A stretch of DNA of 64,000 nucleotides. Source: Sphingomonas sp. S-NIH.Pt15_0812. Its GTDB lineage: Bacteria; Pseudomonadota; Alphaproteobacteria; Sphingomonadales; Sphingomonadaceae. Both the position numbers and the translations under genes were made by a program. The stretch covers positions 62,001 through 126,000 of the forward strand of contig NZ_QLJH01000001.1 in NCBI RefSeq assembly GCF_003951315.1, written 5' to 3'. Shown here piece by piece: positions 56,453 through 64,000 of the stretch. Within the stretch, counting starts at the first letter, position 1; the number at the start of each line of letters is the position of its first letter. The notes beneath the pieces are model-generated. The model worked only from the letters and a program-made list of their open reading frames with translations. It searched no databases and was not told the DNA's origin.

Positions 56453-57664
56453 ATGAAGCTGGCCTATCTGCTCAACACCTATCCGCAGACCAGCACCACC
56501 TTCATCCGGCGCGAGATTCGCGGGATCGAGGCGGAAGGGGAGCCGGTCACCCGCTTCGCCATCCGCCGCTGGGACAAGACGCTGGTCGAGCCGACCGATG
56601 TCGAGGAACAGGCGAAGACGGAGTATCTGCTCAGCGGCAATGTCGCCGGGCTGCTCGTGTCGCTGCTGCTGGCGCTGGCGACCAACCTGCCGCGCCTGAT
56701 CGGCGTGCTGCCGCTCTGGTGGCAAGTGCGCACGGCCGCCGGCGATGGCGGCGTGCGCCACATCGCCGCGCTGCTGGAGGCGATCCACTTCGTCCGCCGC
56801 GCGCGCGCGCTGGGCATCACCCATGTCCATGCGCATTTCTCCACCAACGCGACGACGGTGGCGATGCTGGCGCGGCGGATGGGCGGCCCGGCCTATAGCT
56901 TCACGGTCCATGGGCCGGAGGAACTGGACCATCCGCCCAGCAACGCCATCGCGCCCAAGACGGCGCATGCCGCGATGGTGGTGGCGATCACCTCCTTCTG
57001 CCGCAGTCAGTTGTGGCGCTGGACCGGGGTGGAGCATTGGGACAAGGTCCGTATCGTCGGCTGCGGCGCGGATTTCGCGGCGCTGGAGGCGAGCCGGGTC
57101 GAGCCGCTGCCCGGCTATGACTTCTGCTGCATCGCCCGGCTGGCGGAGCAGAAGGGGCTACCGGTGCTGGTCCATGCCTTCGACCTGCTGGCGCAGCGGG
57201 GCATCCGCCCGCGCATCGCGCTGATCGGCGACGGCGATCTGCGGCCGATGCTGGAGCGGGAGATCGCGCGGCTCGGCCTCGGCGAGCAGATCAACTTGCT
57301 GGGTAGTCGCGACGGCGCGACCGTGGCGGCACAGTTGCGCGCCGCCAAGGCGATGGTGCTGCCGAGCTTCGCGGAAGGATTGCCGGTGGTGATCATGGAG
57401 TCGCTGGCGGTCGGCACCCCCGTCGTCACCACCGCGATCGCCGGCGTTCCTGAACTGGTCGATGCCAGTTGCGGCTGGGTCGTGCCCGCCGGATCGGCCG
57501 AACACCTCGCCGATGCGATGGTCGAGGCGCTGGCGGTCGACCCGGAACGGCGCGCCGCCATGGGGGCGGAGGGGCGTCGACGGGCGCTCGCCGGCTATGA
57601 CGTGCGACGCAATGCGGCGCGGCTGCTCGCCTATCTGCGCGCCTGCGAGGGAGCGGCGGCATGA
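56453..57664 (+). CDS. Glycosyltransferase family 4
   Basis: A 403-aa GT4-type enzyme. MKLAYLLNTYPQTSTTFIRREI at the N-terminus is typical of exopolysaccharide GT4 members, as are HVHAHFSTNATTVAMLARRM and the C-terminal DFCCIARLAEQKGLPVLVHA, ALIGDGDLRPMLE and LPSFAEGLPVVIMESLAVGTPVV (EX7E-type motif EGLPVVIME). A hydrophobic stretch near 65-82 may help membrane association. It follows a 170-bp gap that may hold a promoter and is coupled to the GT2 gene through an ATGA overlap. Confidence 0.92.
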   Translation: MKLAYLLNTYPQTSTTFIRREIRGIEAEGEPVTRFAIRRWDKTLVEPTDVEEQAKTEYLLSGNVAGLLVSLLLALATNLPRLIGVLPLWWQVRTAAGDGGVRHIAALLEAIHFVRRARALGITHVHAHFSTNATTVAMLARRMGGPAYSFTVHGPEELDHPPSNAIAPKTAHAAMVVAITSFCRSQLWRWTGVEHWDKVRIVGCGADFAALEASRVEPLPGYDFCCIARLAEQKGLPVLVHAFDLLAQRGIRPRIALIGDGDLRPMLEREIARLGLGEQINLLGSRDGATVAAQLRAAKAMVLPSFAEGLPVVIMESLAVGTPVVTTAIAGVPELVDASCGWVVPAGSAEHLADAMVEALAVDPERRAAMGAEGRRRALAGYDVRRNAARLLAYLRACEGAAA

Positions 57665-58830
57665 TCGACCTTCTGTGCCTGATCCTGGTCCTGCCGCTGG
57701 CGATCGTGACCATGGTGTTCGTCGTCGAGGCGGGACTGGGCATGATGCCCGCGCGCCGGCCCGAGGGCGCGACGCTCGACACGCTGGCGGAGGGGGTGGT
57801 GCTGATCCCCGCCCATGACGAGGCGCGGGGGATCGGCGCGATGCTCGCCGGCCTGTTCGCCACCCTGCCACCGGCCATGCGCGTGCTGGTGGTGGCCGAC
57901 AATTGCACCGATACCACCGCCGCCGTGGCGCGGGCGGCCGGGGCCGAGGTGGTGGAGCGGCACGACACCAGCCGGCGCGGCAAGGGCTTCGCGCTCGATT
58001 TCGGCCGCGCGCATCTCGCCGCCGATTCGCCGCCCTGCGTGATCGTGGTCGATGCCGATACCGTGCCGGCCCCAGGCGCGCTCGCGCGGCTGGCGACGCG
58101 GGCGATCGCCAGCGGCCGGCCGGTGCAGGCCGCCTATACGATGACGGTCGACGACAGCGTCTCCAGCACCGCGCGCTTTTCCGCCGCGGCCTTCTACGTC
58201 AAGAATGCGGTGCGCCAGCTCGGGGCCTCGCGGATCGGGGCGCCCGCGCTGCTGACCGGGTCGGGCATGGCCTTTCCCTGGGCGGTCTTCCTGCGCCTGC
58301 CGCTCGATACCGGTCATGTCGCCGAGGATCTGATGCTGGGTGTCAGCAGCAGCCTGGACGGCACGCCGCCGCTGTTCGATCCCCATGCCATCGTCACCAG
58401 CGCGACCAGCTCGGATCGCGGCACCGAGGTGCAGCGCCGTCGCTGGGAATCAGGATTCTTCCAGGTCGCGGGCGATCATGCCGGAACGGTGATCGGGCAG
58501 GGGCTGCGGCGCGGCCGGCCGGCGCTCGCCTGGCTGGGGCTGCATCTGCTGACACCGCCCTTCCTGCCGCTGCTCGCGCTCGACATCCTGGCCATCCTGC
58601 TCCTGTCGCTGCTCGCGCTGTTCGGCATCGGCCGGGGGGCGCTGGCGACGGTCGCGATCCCGACCGCGCTGGCGCTGGTCGCGACGCTCGGGTCGCTGCT
58701 GCTGCACGGGCGCGGCGACCTGTTGAAGGGGTGGCAGACGATTCCACGCTATATCCTCTGGAAGCTGGGCGTTACGGCAGCGGCCCTGTTCCGGCGGGAG
58801 AGAAGCTGGATTCGGACCGACCGTGATTGA
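57661..58830 (+). CDS. Membrane-anchored glycosyltransferase family 2
   Basis: A 389-aa GT2 enzyme. An N-terminal helix (about 3-27) leads to the GT-A domain with VVLIPAHDEARGIGAML, VLVVADNCTDTTAAVA, CVIVVDADTVPAPGAL (the DxD metal site) and ALLTGSGMAF, HVAEDLMLG (the acidic ED base region) and QRRRWESGFF (QxxRW-like motif of processive GT2 enzymes). Two or three C-terminal helices follow (about 295-345). The QxxRW-type motif and helices leave room for a synthase-like, processive role. Start overlaps the GT4 stop. Confidence 0.9.
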   Translation: MIDLLCLILVLPLAIVTMVFVVEAGLGMMPARRPEGATLDTLAEGVVLIPAHDEARGIGAMLAGLFATLPPAMRVLVVADNCTDTTAAVARAAGAEVVERHDTSRRGKGFALDFGRAHLAADSPPCVIVVDADTVPAPGALARLATRAIASGRPVQAAYTMTVDDSVSSTARFSAAAFYVKNAVRQLGASRIGAPALLTGSGMAFPWAVFLRLPLDTGHVAEDLMLGVSSSLDGTPPLFDPHAIVTSATSSDRGTEVQRRRWESGFFQVAGDHAGTVIGQGLRRGRPALAWLGLHLLTPPFLPLLALDILAILLLSLLALFGIGRGALATVAIPTALALVATLGSLLLHGRGDLLKGWQTIPRYILWKLGVTAAALFRRERSWIRTDRD

Positions 58831-58870
58831 CATCACCATCGATTAACCGGACCGTCACCTCGCCCGCGAT

Positions 58871-60388
58871 ATGACAAAGCATTCGAACAGGGAGCAAGAA
58901 GCGCTCGTGAGCCCATTAACCGACCTGCGGCAGGGGACCGGAAGCGGCGGTCCACCGGTAGAGGACCGGCGGGTCGAGCGTGCGCCCGCCTTGCTGGAAA
59001 TGGCCGGCCTGGCGACCCGCGTGGCGGAGGCGCTGACGGTGCTGGTCGTCAGCCTGCTCGGCATCTGGGCGACCTATTCCATCTTCCTGCTCTCGCCGAT
59101 CGACCAATATGCCCGCGTCGCCTGGCTCAGCTCGGTCCTCTACGCGCTGATCGCCGAGCTGGCGGGCTGTTACGACGTTGATGCGCGCTTCTCGCTGCGG
59201 TCGAGCTGGCCGCGCGTATCGGCGGCGTGGCTGGGCTGCTGCATCGCGATGCTGACGCTCGCCTTCTTCGTGCGCGCGTCGGAGGCGTTTTCGCGCGGCT
59301 GGACGATCTTCTGGTTCCTGTCGGTCGGCTTCGCGCTGGTCGTGGTGCGGGGCGTCGCCACCTTCATCCTGTCGCGGATGAAGCGGCAGGGCGTGTTCAA
59401 CCAGCGCGTCGCCATCCTGGGCGCGACGTCGCAGGGGCAGCGGCTGGCCGGCTATGTCCAGTCCAACCCGATGCTGACGGTCGATCTGGTCGGCTGCTAT
59501 GACGACCGGGGGGCGGAGACGATCCATCCCGGCCTCTGCACCCCGCATCGCGGCGGCCTGACGCAGTTGCTCGCCGATATTCGCGCGGGCGAGATCGACC
59601 AGGTGGTCGTCGCCATGCCCTATATCAGCGACGACGAGTTGCAGGACGTGGTCGGCCGGCTGGCGATGTTCCCGGTGCTGATCCGCCTGGCCCCCGACCT
59701 GTCCGCCTTCACCCTGGCGGGCCAGTCGATGGTGATGCTCGGCCATCTGCCGCTGATGACGGTGTTCGAGCGGCCGATCAGCGGCGTCGACCAGATCGTC
59801 AAGCGGATCGAGGATCTGCTGCTCTGCTCGATCCTGCTGATCCTGGCCGCGCCCTTCCTGTTGATGGTGGCGCTGGCGGTGAAGCTGGACAGCCCCGGTC
59901 CCGTCTTCTTCCGGCAGGAGCGCGAAGGGTTCAACCATCGCCGCTTCCGCATCTGGAAGTTCCGCTCGATGCGCACCGACATGCTGCAATATGACGAGAT
60001 CAGCCAGGCGCGGCAGGGCGATCCCCGCGTGACCCGCGTCGGCCGGATCATCCGCGCCACCAGCATCGACGAGATCCCGCAGCTGTTCAACGTCCTGTTC
60101 GGCGACATGTCGCTGGTCGGCCCGCGCCCGCACGCGCCCTCGACCCGCGTGGCCGGCGTGCTGTTCAGCGAGGCGACCCAGAATTACGCGGCCCGCCACC
60201 GGGTGAAGCCGGGCATCACCGGCTGGGCGCAGGTGAATGGCTGGCGCGGCGAGACCGATACCGACGAGAAGCTGCTGAAGCGGGTCGAATACGACCTCTA
60301 TTATATCGATCACTGGTCGGTCGGTTTCGACCTGTACATCATGGCGCGCACGATCGCCGCGCTGATCTTCCCCAAATCGGCGTATTGA
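58871..60388 (+). CDS. Undecaprenyl-phosphate hexose-1-phosphate transferase (WcaJ/GumD type)
   Basis: A 505-aa initiating enzyme that transfers hexose-1-phosphate, usually glucose, to undecaprenyl phosphate. Four N-terminal helices (about 45-160), a CoA-binding-like middle domain (VAILGATSQGQRLAGYV, VDLVGCYDDRG) and the C-terminal bacterial sugar transferase domain with GPVFFRQEREGFNHRRFRIWKFRSM, TSIDEIPQLFNVLFGDMSLVGPRP (landmark DEIPQLFNVL) and KPGITGWAQVNGWRGETDT. GumD/WcaJ-type rather than WbaP because of the middle domain. A GTG at 58907 is an alternative start. Last gene of the polysaccharide run; a hairpin follows. Confidence 0.94.
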   Translation: MTKHSNREQEALVSPLTDLRQGTGSGGPPVEDRRVERAPALLEMAGLATRVAEALTVLVVSLLGIWATYSIFLLSPIDQYARVAWLSSVLYALIAELAGCYDVDARFSLRSSWPRVSAAWLGCCIAMLTLAFFVRASEAFSRGWTIFWFLSVGFALVVVRGVATFILSRMKRQGVFNQRVAILGATSQGQRLAGYVQSNPMLTVDLVGCYDDRGAETIHPGLCTPHRGGLTQLLADIRAGEIDQVVVAMPYISDDELQDVVGRLAMFPVLIRLAPDLSAFTLAGQSMVMLGHLPLMTVFERPISGVDQIVKRIEDLLLCSILLILAAPFLLMVALAVKLDSPGPVFFRQEREGFNHRRFRIWKFRSMRTDMLQYDEISQARQGDPRVTRVGRIIRATSIDEIPQLFNVLFGDMSLVGPRPHAPSTRVAGVLFSEATQNYAARHRVKPGITGWAQVNGWRGETDTDEKLLKRVEYDLYYIDHWSVGFDLYIMARTIAALIFPKSAY

Positions 60389-60393
60389 TAGGT

Positions 60394-60421
60394 CACCCCT
60401 CCCCGGAGACGGGGAGGGGTG
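60394..60421. terminator. Perfect hairpin between convergent genes
   Basis: Eleven-bp perfect stem with a 6-nt GGAGAC loop between the sugar-transferase stop and the OmpA-like gene stop. No T run; probably a bidirectional barrier. Confidence 0.6.
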
Positions 60422-60430
60422 TGATCAGGA

Positions 60431-61099
60431 TCAGCGCAGGTCGTTCTGCCGGATCGGCACGATCTTGATCTCGACGCGGCGGTTGGCGGCGCGGCCGGCA
60501 TCGGTGTCGTTGGAGGCGATCGGCTGGGTCTTGCCATAGCCGCGCGTCGCGATGCGCGCGGCCTGCACGCCGCGACCGGCCAGATAGTCCGCCACCGCGA
60601 TGGCGCGGCGCTCCGACAGCGCCTGGTTATAGGCGTCGCTGCCCGTCGCGTCGGTATGGCCGTACACGTCGATATAGGTTTCCTTATATTCGGCCAGCGT
60701 CTGCGCCACCTGGTCCAGCGTGCGCTGGAACTGCGGCTGCACGGCCGAACTGTCATAGGCGAAGGTGATGCCCGACGGGATGTTGAGCACCAGGTCGTCG
60801 CCGCGGCGGATCACCTGCACGTCGGTGCCGGCGGTGCGCTCGCGCAGCTGGCGTTCCTGCCGGTCCATATAGGCGCCGATGCCGGCCCCGGCGAGGCCGC
60901 CGAGACCCGCGCCGACGATCTTCTCGGTCCGGTCGCGCCGGCCGCCGACGATGTCGCCGAGCAGATAGCCGCCGAGCGCGCCGCCGATGCCGCCGATCGC
61001 GGTCTTGGAGATGCGCTGCTGCCCGGTCTCGGGATCGGTGGTGCAGGCGCTGGTCGCGACCAGCGCGGCCAGGCTGGCGAGAAGGATGGGGGTCTTCAT
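60431..61099 (-). CDS. OmpA-family lipoprotein with glycine zipper
   Basis: A 222-aa outer-membrane lipoprotein (lipobox ATSAC). A glycine-zipper segment (AIGGIGGALGGYLLGDIVGG and AGLGGLAGAGIGAYMD, about 34-80) inserts in a membrane; the OmpA peptidoglycan-binding domain follows with ITFAYDSSAVQPQF, VYGHTDATGSDAYNQALSERRA (landmark GHTDATGS) and NRRVEIKIVP, keeping the Asp and Arg that bind diaminopimelate. YiaD-like in architecture. It should tether the outer membrane to peptidoglycan. ATG at 61099 with AAAGGGA upstream. Confidence 0.92.
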   Translation of the reverse strand: MKTPILLASLAALVATSACTTDPETGQQRISKTAIGGIGGALGGYLLGDIVGGRRDRTEKIVGAGLGGLAGAGIGAYMDRQERQLRERTAGTDVQVIRRGDDLVLNIPSGITFAYDSSAVQPQFQRTLDQVAQTLAEYKETYIDVYGHTDATGSDAYNQALSERRAIAVADYLAGRGVQAARIATRGYGKTQPIASNDTDAGRAANRRVEIKIVPIRQNDLR

Positions 61100-61234
61100 G
61101 TCATGTCCCTTTGCTGTCGTTGAACAATGCGGTCTTGCCGGCGATTGTTCCACCTGCGCACTGAACCGCGCCTGACCCGATGTTTACGGATTGTCGAACC
61201 GGCCGATCGCCCGCTAGGATCGTCGGACACGCCG

Positions 61235-62536
61235 ATGGCCCCGCTTCCTCCCTTTCCCTGGATCGACGTCTTCGTCATCCTCGCGCTGGTCGCGTTGAAC
61301 GGTGTCTTCGCGATGAGCGAACTGGCGCTGGTCTCTTCGCGCAAGGCGCGGCTGGCGGCGATGGCGCGCGCCCGGCGGCCGGGGGCCCGCGCGGCGCTGA
61401 CGCTGTCGGGCGATCCGGGCAAGTTCCTGTCGACGGTGCAGATCGGCATCACGCTGATCGGCATCCTGGCCGGCGCCTATTCGGGCTCCAGCCTGGGTGC
61501 CCCCACCGCCGCGCGCCTCGAACTGCTGGGCCTGTCCGCTGCGACCGCGCGCTCGGTCGGTTTCGCGCTGGTGATCGGACTGACCACCTATGCCTCGCTG
61601 ATCGTGGGCGAGCTGGTGCCCAAGCAGATCGCGCTGCGCCGGCCGGAAGCGGTCGCCTGCGGCGTCGCCATCCCGATGCGCTGGATCGCCCGCTTCACCG
61701 CGCCGCTGGTCTGGCTGCTCGATTCGAGCAGCGCGCTGATCTTCCGCCTGTTGCGGCTCGACTGGGGCGGCGAGGAGCAGGTGACGGCGGAGGAATTGCA
61801 GATGATCGTCGCGGAGGCGAGCAAGTCCGGCGTGATCGAGGAGCATGAGCGCTCGATCATCTCCGGCGTCGTCCGCCTCGCCGACCGGCCGGTTCGCGAG
61901 GTGATGACGCCACGCACCGAGGTCGACTGGCTCGATCTCCAGGCCGGCGAGGCGGAATTGCGCGCCCGGCTGCTCGTGACCCAGCATACCAGGCTGCCGG
62001 TCGGCGACGGCTCGATCGACTCGGTCATGGGCGTCGTCCAGGCACGCGACATCGCCGCCGCGCTGTTGCGACAGGAACCGCTCGATCTGGCGGCGCTGAT
62101 GCGCAAGGCGCCGGTGGTGATCGACCAGGTCGACGCGCCCGACGCCTTCGTCACGCTGCGGGCGGCGGAGGTGCCGATGGCGCTGATCCACGACGAATAT
62201 GGACATTTCGAAGGGATCGTGACGCCGGCCGACCTGCTGGCGGCGATCGCGGGCGGCGACCCGGCGGAGGCGTCGTCGGAGGACGGCCCGGCGATCGTCC
62301 AGCGCGACGACGGCTCGCTGCTCGTGGCGGGCACGGCGGCGGCGGACATGCTGGCGGAGCGGCTGGACATCGAACTGCCCGAGGACCGCGACTATGCCAC
62401 CGCCGCCGGGCTGGCGCTGGCGGTGTTCCGCTATCTGCCGGCGGAAGGCGAGAGTTTCGTCGAGCAGGGCTGGCGGTTCGAGGTGGTCGACCTGGACGGA
62501 CGCCGGATCGACAAGCTGCTGGTGAGCCGCGCCTAG
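61235..62536 (+). CDS. CNNM/CorC (hemolysin-like) transporter-family membrane protein
   Basis: A 433-aa protein with an N-terminal CNNM domain of three or four helices (VILALVALNGVFAMSELALVS, TVQIGITLIGILAG, SLIVGELVPKQIALRRPE), a pair of CBS domains (VREVMTPRTEVDWLDL, ALIHDEYGHFEGIVTPADL) and a C-terminal CorC_HlyC domain (about 345-430). Members export or regulate magnesium/cobalt or sodium; the old name hemolysin is misleading. The start ATG at 61235 follows a stretch with no similarity to the family. Divergent from the OmpA-like gene. Confidence 0.92.
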   Translation: MAPLPPFPWIDVFVILALVALNGVFAMSELALVSSRKARLAAMARARRPGARAALTLSGDPGKFLSTVQIGITLIGILAGAYSGSSLGAPTAARLELLGLSAATARSVGFALVIGLTTYASLIVGELVPKQIALRRPEAVACGVAIPMRWIARFTAPLVWLLDSSSALIFRLLRLDWGGEEQVTAEELQMIVAEASKSGVIEEHERSIISGVVRLADRPVREVMTPRTEVDWLDLQAGEAELRARLLVTQHTRLPVGDGSIDSVMGVVQARDIAAALLRQEPLDLAALMRKAPVVIDQVDAPDAFVTLRAAEVPMALIHDEYGHFEGIVTPADLLAAIAGGDPAEASSEDGPAIVQRDDGSLLVAGTAAADMLAERLDIELPEDRDYATAAGLALAVFRYLPAEGESFVEQGWRFEVVDLDGRRIDKLLVSRA

Positions 62537-62543
62537 CGTGCAC

Positions 62544-62569
62544 GGGCGGATGACCTGGGTCATCCGCCC
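62544..62569. terminator. Perfect hairpin between convergent CNNM and rdgB genes
   Basis: A 12-bp perfect stem (62544-62555 with 62558-62569) with a 2-nt loop directly after the CNNM stop; serves both converging transcripts. No clear T run. Confidence 0.6.
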
Positions 62570-62578
62570 GGCCCGTCG

Positions 62579-63208
62579 TCAGAATACGGCCGCGACCATT
62601 TGCTGGAACGCGTCGCCCCGGTGGCTGATCCGGTTCTTCAGCGGCTCGTCCATCTCGGCGAAGGTCACGTCATGGCCATCGGGCTGGAAGATCGGGTCAT
62701 AGCCATGGCCCTTGTCCCCGCGCGGCGGATGGACCAGCGTGCCGTCGACCCGTCCCTCGAACCATTCGACATGGCCGTCGGGCCAGGCGAGCGCCAGCGC
62801 GCAGACGAAATGCGCGGTGCGGGCGGGGTGGTCGCCGCTCTCGCCGATGCGCGTCTCGATCAGGTCCATGGCGCGGGCGAAGTCCTTGTCCTCGCCGGCC
62901 CAGCGCGCCGAGAAGATGCCGGGATCGCCGCCCAGCGCGTCGACGCACAGGCCACTATCGTCGGCGAGCGCGGGCAGGCCGGACAGGTCGGCCGCCGCCC
63001 GCGCCTTCAACTCGGCGTTCATGACGAAGGTGGTGCCCGTCTCCTCCGGCTCGGGCAGGTCGAGCGACGCGGCGGACACCACGTCCAGCCCGCGCCCCTC
63101 CAGCAGCGCCGCGATCTCGCGCACCTTGCCGGCATTGTGGCTGGCGATCACCAGCGTGCCGGGGGTCAGCTTGCGGATCGCCTGGGGCTCGTCGCCCTCG
63201 CCGCTCAT
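62579..63208 (-). CDS. rdgB: dITP/XTP pyrophosphatase (RdgB/HAM1)
   Basis: A 209-aa house-cleaning NTPase that removes deaminated purine nucleotides (dITP, XTP). Motifs: [54 protein letters not shown] (landmark [12 protein letters not shown]), [18 protein letters not shown] and [14 protein letters not shown]. Its start overlaps the rph stop (ATGA), the usual rph-rdgB pairing. Confidence 0.96.
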   Translation of the reverse strand: MSGEGDEPQAIRKLTPGTLVIASHNAGKVREIAALLEGRGLDVVSAASLDLPEPEETGTTFVMNAELKARAAADLSGLPALADDSGLCVDALGGDPGIFSARWAGEDKDFARAMDLIETRIGESGDHPARTAHFVCALALAWPDGHVEWFEGRVDGTLVHPPRGDKGHGYDPIFQPDGHDVTFAEMDEPLKNRISHRGDAFQQMVAAVF

Positions 63209-63921
63209 GCCTTCACCGCCCGGTCCTGCGCCGCGAAGATCTCGGTGCAGCCCATCCGCGCCAGGCGGAGCAGGCGGAGCAGCGCCTCCTCGTCATAGGT
63301 GGCATGTTCGGCGGTCGCCTGCGCCTCGGCGATATGGCCGTTTTCGAGCAACACGAAATTGGCGTCGGCATCGGCGTTGGAATCCTCGTCATAGTCGAGG
63401 TCGAGCACCGGCGTGCCCTTGTAGATGCCGCAGGACACGGCCGCGACCTTCTGGCGGATCGGGTCGGCGGACAGCTTGCCGTTCTGGAGCAGCGTGTCGA
63501 CCGCCAGGCGCAGCGCCACCCAGGCGCCGGAGATGGAGGCGGTGCGGGTGCCGCCATCGGCCTGGATCACGTCGCAGTCGAGCACGATCTGCCGCTCGCC
63601 CAGCGCCTTCAGGTCGACGACCGAGCGCAGGCTGCGGCCGATCAGCCGCTGGATCTCCTGGGTGCGGCCGGACTGCTTGCCCTTGGCGGCCTCGCGATTG
63701 CCGCGCGTATGGGTGGCGCGGGGCAACATGCCATATTCGGCGGTCACCCAGCCCTCGCCCTTGCCGCGCAGGAAGGGGGGCACGCGCTCCTCGACGCTGG
63801 CGGTGACGAGCACGCGGGTGTCGCCGAAGCCGATCAGCACCGATCCCTCGGCATGGCGGGTGAAGCGGGGCTGGATCGAGATCGCGCGCATCTGGTCGGG
63901 GGTGCGGCCGCTGGGGCGCAT
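63205..63921 (-). CDS. rph: Ribonuclease PH
   Basis: A 238-aa phosphorolytic 3'-5' exoribonuclease acting in tRNA 3'-end maturation. Landmarks: [67 protein letters not shown] (landmark [26 protein letters not shown]), [16 protein letters not shown] and [17 protein letters not shown]. The ATG at 63921 is better spaced from AGGA than the in-frame ATG at 63927. The 73 bases after it to the window end show no supportable feature; in many relatives hrcA is divergent from rph, but it is not visible here. Confidence 0.96.
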   Translation of the reverse strand: MRPSGRTPDQMRAISIQPRFTRHAEGSVLIGFGDTRVLVTASVEERVPPFLRGKGEGWVTAEYGMLPRATHTRGNREAAKGKQSGRTQEIQRLIGRSLRSVVDLKALGERQIVLDCDVIQADGGTRTASISGAWVALRLAVDTLLQNGKLSADPIRQKVAAVSCGIYKGTPVLDLDYDEDSNADADANFVLLENGHIAEAQATAEHATYDEEALLRLLRLARMGCTEIFAAQDRAVKA

Positions 63922-64000
63922 GGGCATTATCCTGCAAGTGTCGGTTATGCCGACGCCTAGCCTTCCGTTCGGGAACAGGCCAGCCTAGATCATGCGGATG

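Noticed and set aside
63928..64000. Start of a divergent hrcA gene with a CIRCE operator at the window end
   Set aside because: No CIRCE inverted repeat is seen and only an ATG near the last bases exists, so no call can be made.
1..64000. CRISPR arrays, tRNA or rRNA genes, prophage, replication origin
   Set aside because: No regularly spaced direct repeats, no cloverleaf/TPsiC-type sequences, no phage structural genes and no DnaA-box cluster were seen by eye; a tRNAscan/Rfam run would settle the RNA question.

Overview
High-GC chromosomal DNA, most like a sphingomonad (Sphingomonas or close relative, Alphaproteobacteria). Pointers are the TonB-dependent receptor paired with glycoside hydrolases without SusD, a V-type exosortase/EpsI pair, palindromic repeats built on a CCCCGGC-GAAG-GCCGGGG core, and frequent ATGA/GTGA start-stop overlaps. 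No tRNA, rRNA, CRISPR array or intact mobile element was seen.

Region 1 (1-21625) is a polysaccharide-utilisation locus. On the minus strand a TonB receptor (with its own terminator) is followed by a tightly coupled operon: GH20 hexosaminidase, GH2 beta-mannosidase, GH3, GH125 alpha-mannosidase, GH92 alpha-mannosidase, then after a palindromic repeat an unclassified 744-aa putative hydrolase and a GH29 alpha-fucosidase cut by the window edge. Divergently lie a GntR/UTRA regulator and a GH2 beta-galactosidase. The enzyme set fits stepwise trimming of a (plant-type) N-glycan, and the consecutive GH3-GH125-GH92 order matches NixI-NixJ-NixK of Xanthomonas campestris.

Region 2 (21632-41928) is mostly housekeeping and regulatory: priA, xerC, a DedA protein, gshB, yraN-like, rsmI, an LpoA-like lipoprotein, hemW, a CAP-domain protein, a TPR/TonB-C-like protein, a MerR regulator divergent from a glutaredoxin-MauE fusion, a ChaN-like protein, a CDC48-type double AAA ATPase, a LysR regulator, an alpha-amino-acid ester hydrolase-like protein, a PilZ protein and a retropepsin-like protease. 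Between yraN and rsmI sits a 578-bp low-GC scar with transposase and PaiB-like fragments. A terminator-like hairpin upstream of the AAA ATPase may end a small RNA.

Region 3 (42188-60388) is an exopolysaccharide locus linked to an XrtV-type exosortase: exosortase, EpsI, a small accessory membrane protein, an EpsD-type prolyl isomerase lipoprotein, a WecG/TagA glycosyltransferase, a TPR lipoprotein, then a co-directional run of Wza-type export protein, outer-membrane barrel, Wzz-type chain-length protein, BY-kinase, GT4, Wzx flippase, a secreted putative glycosidase, GT4, GT2 and the initiating undecaprenyl-phosphate hexose transferase. No Wzy polymerase and no exosortase substrate are visible.

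Region 4 (60394-64000) holds an OmpA-type glycine-zipper lipoprotein, a CNNM/CorC-type membrane protein, and rdgB and rph (coupled, minus strand).
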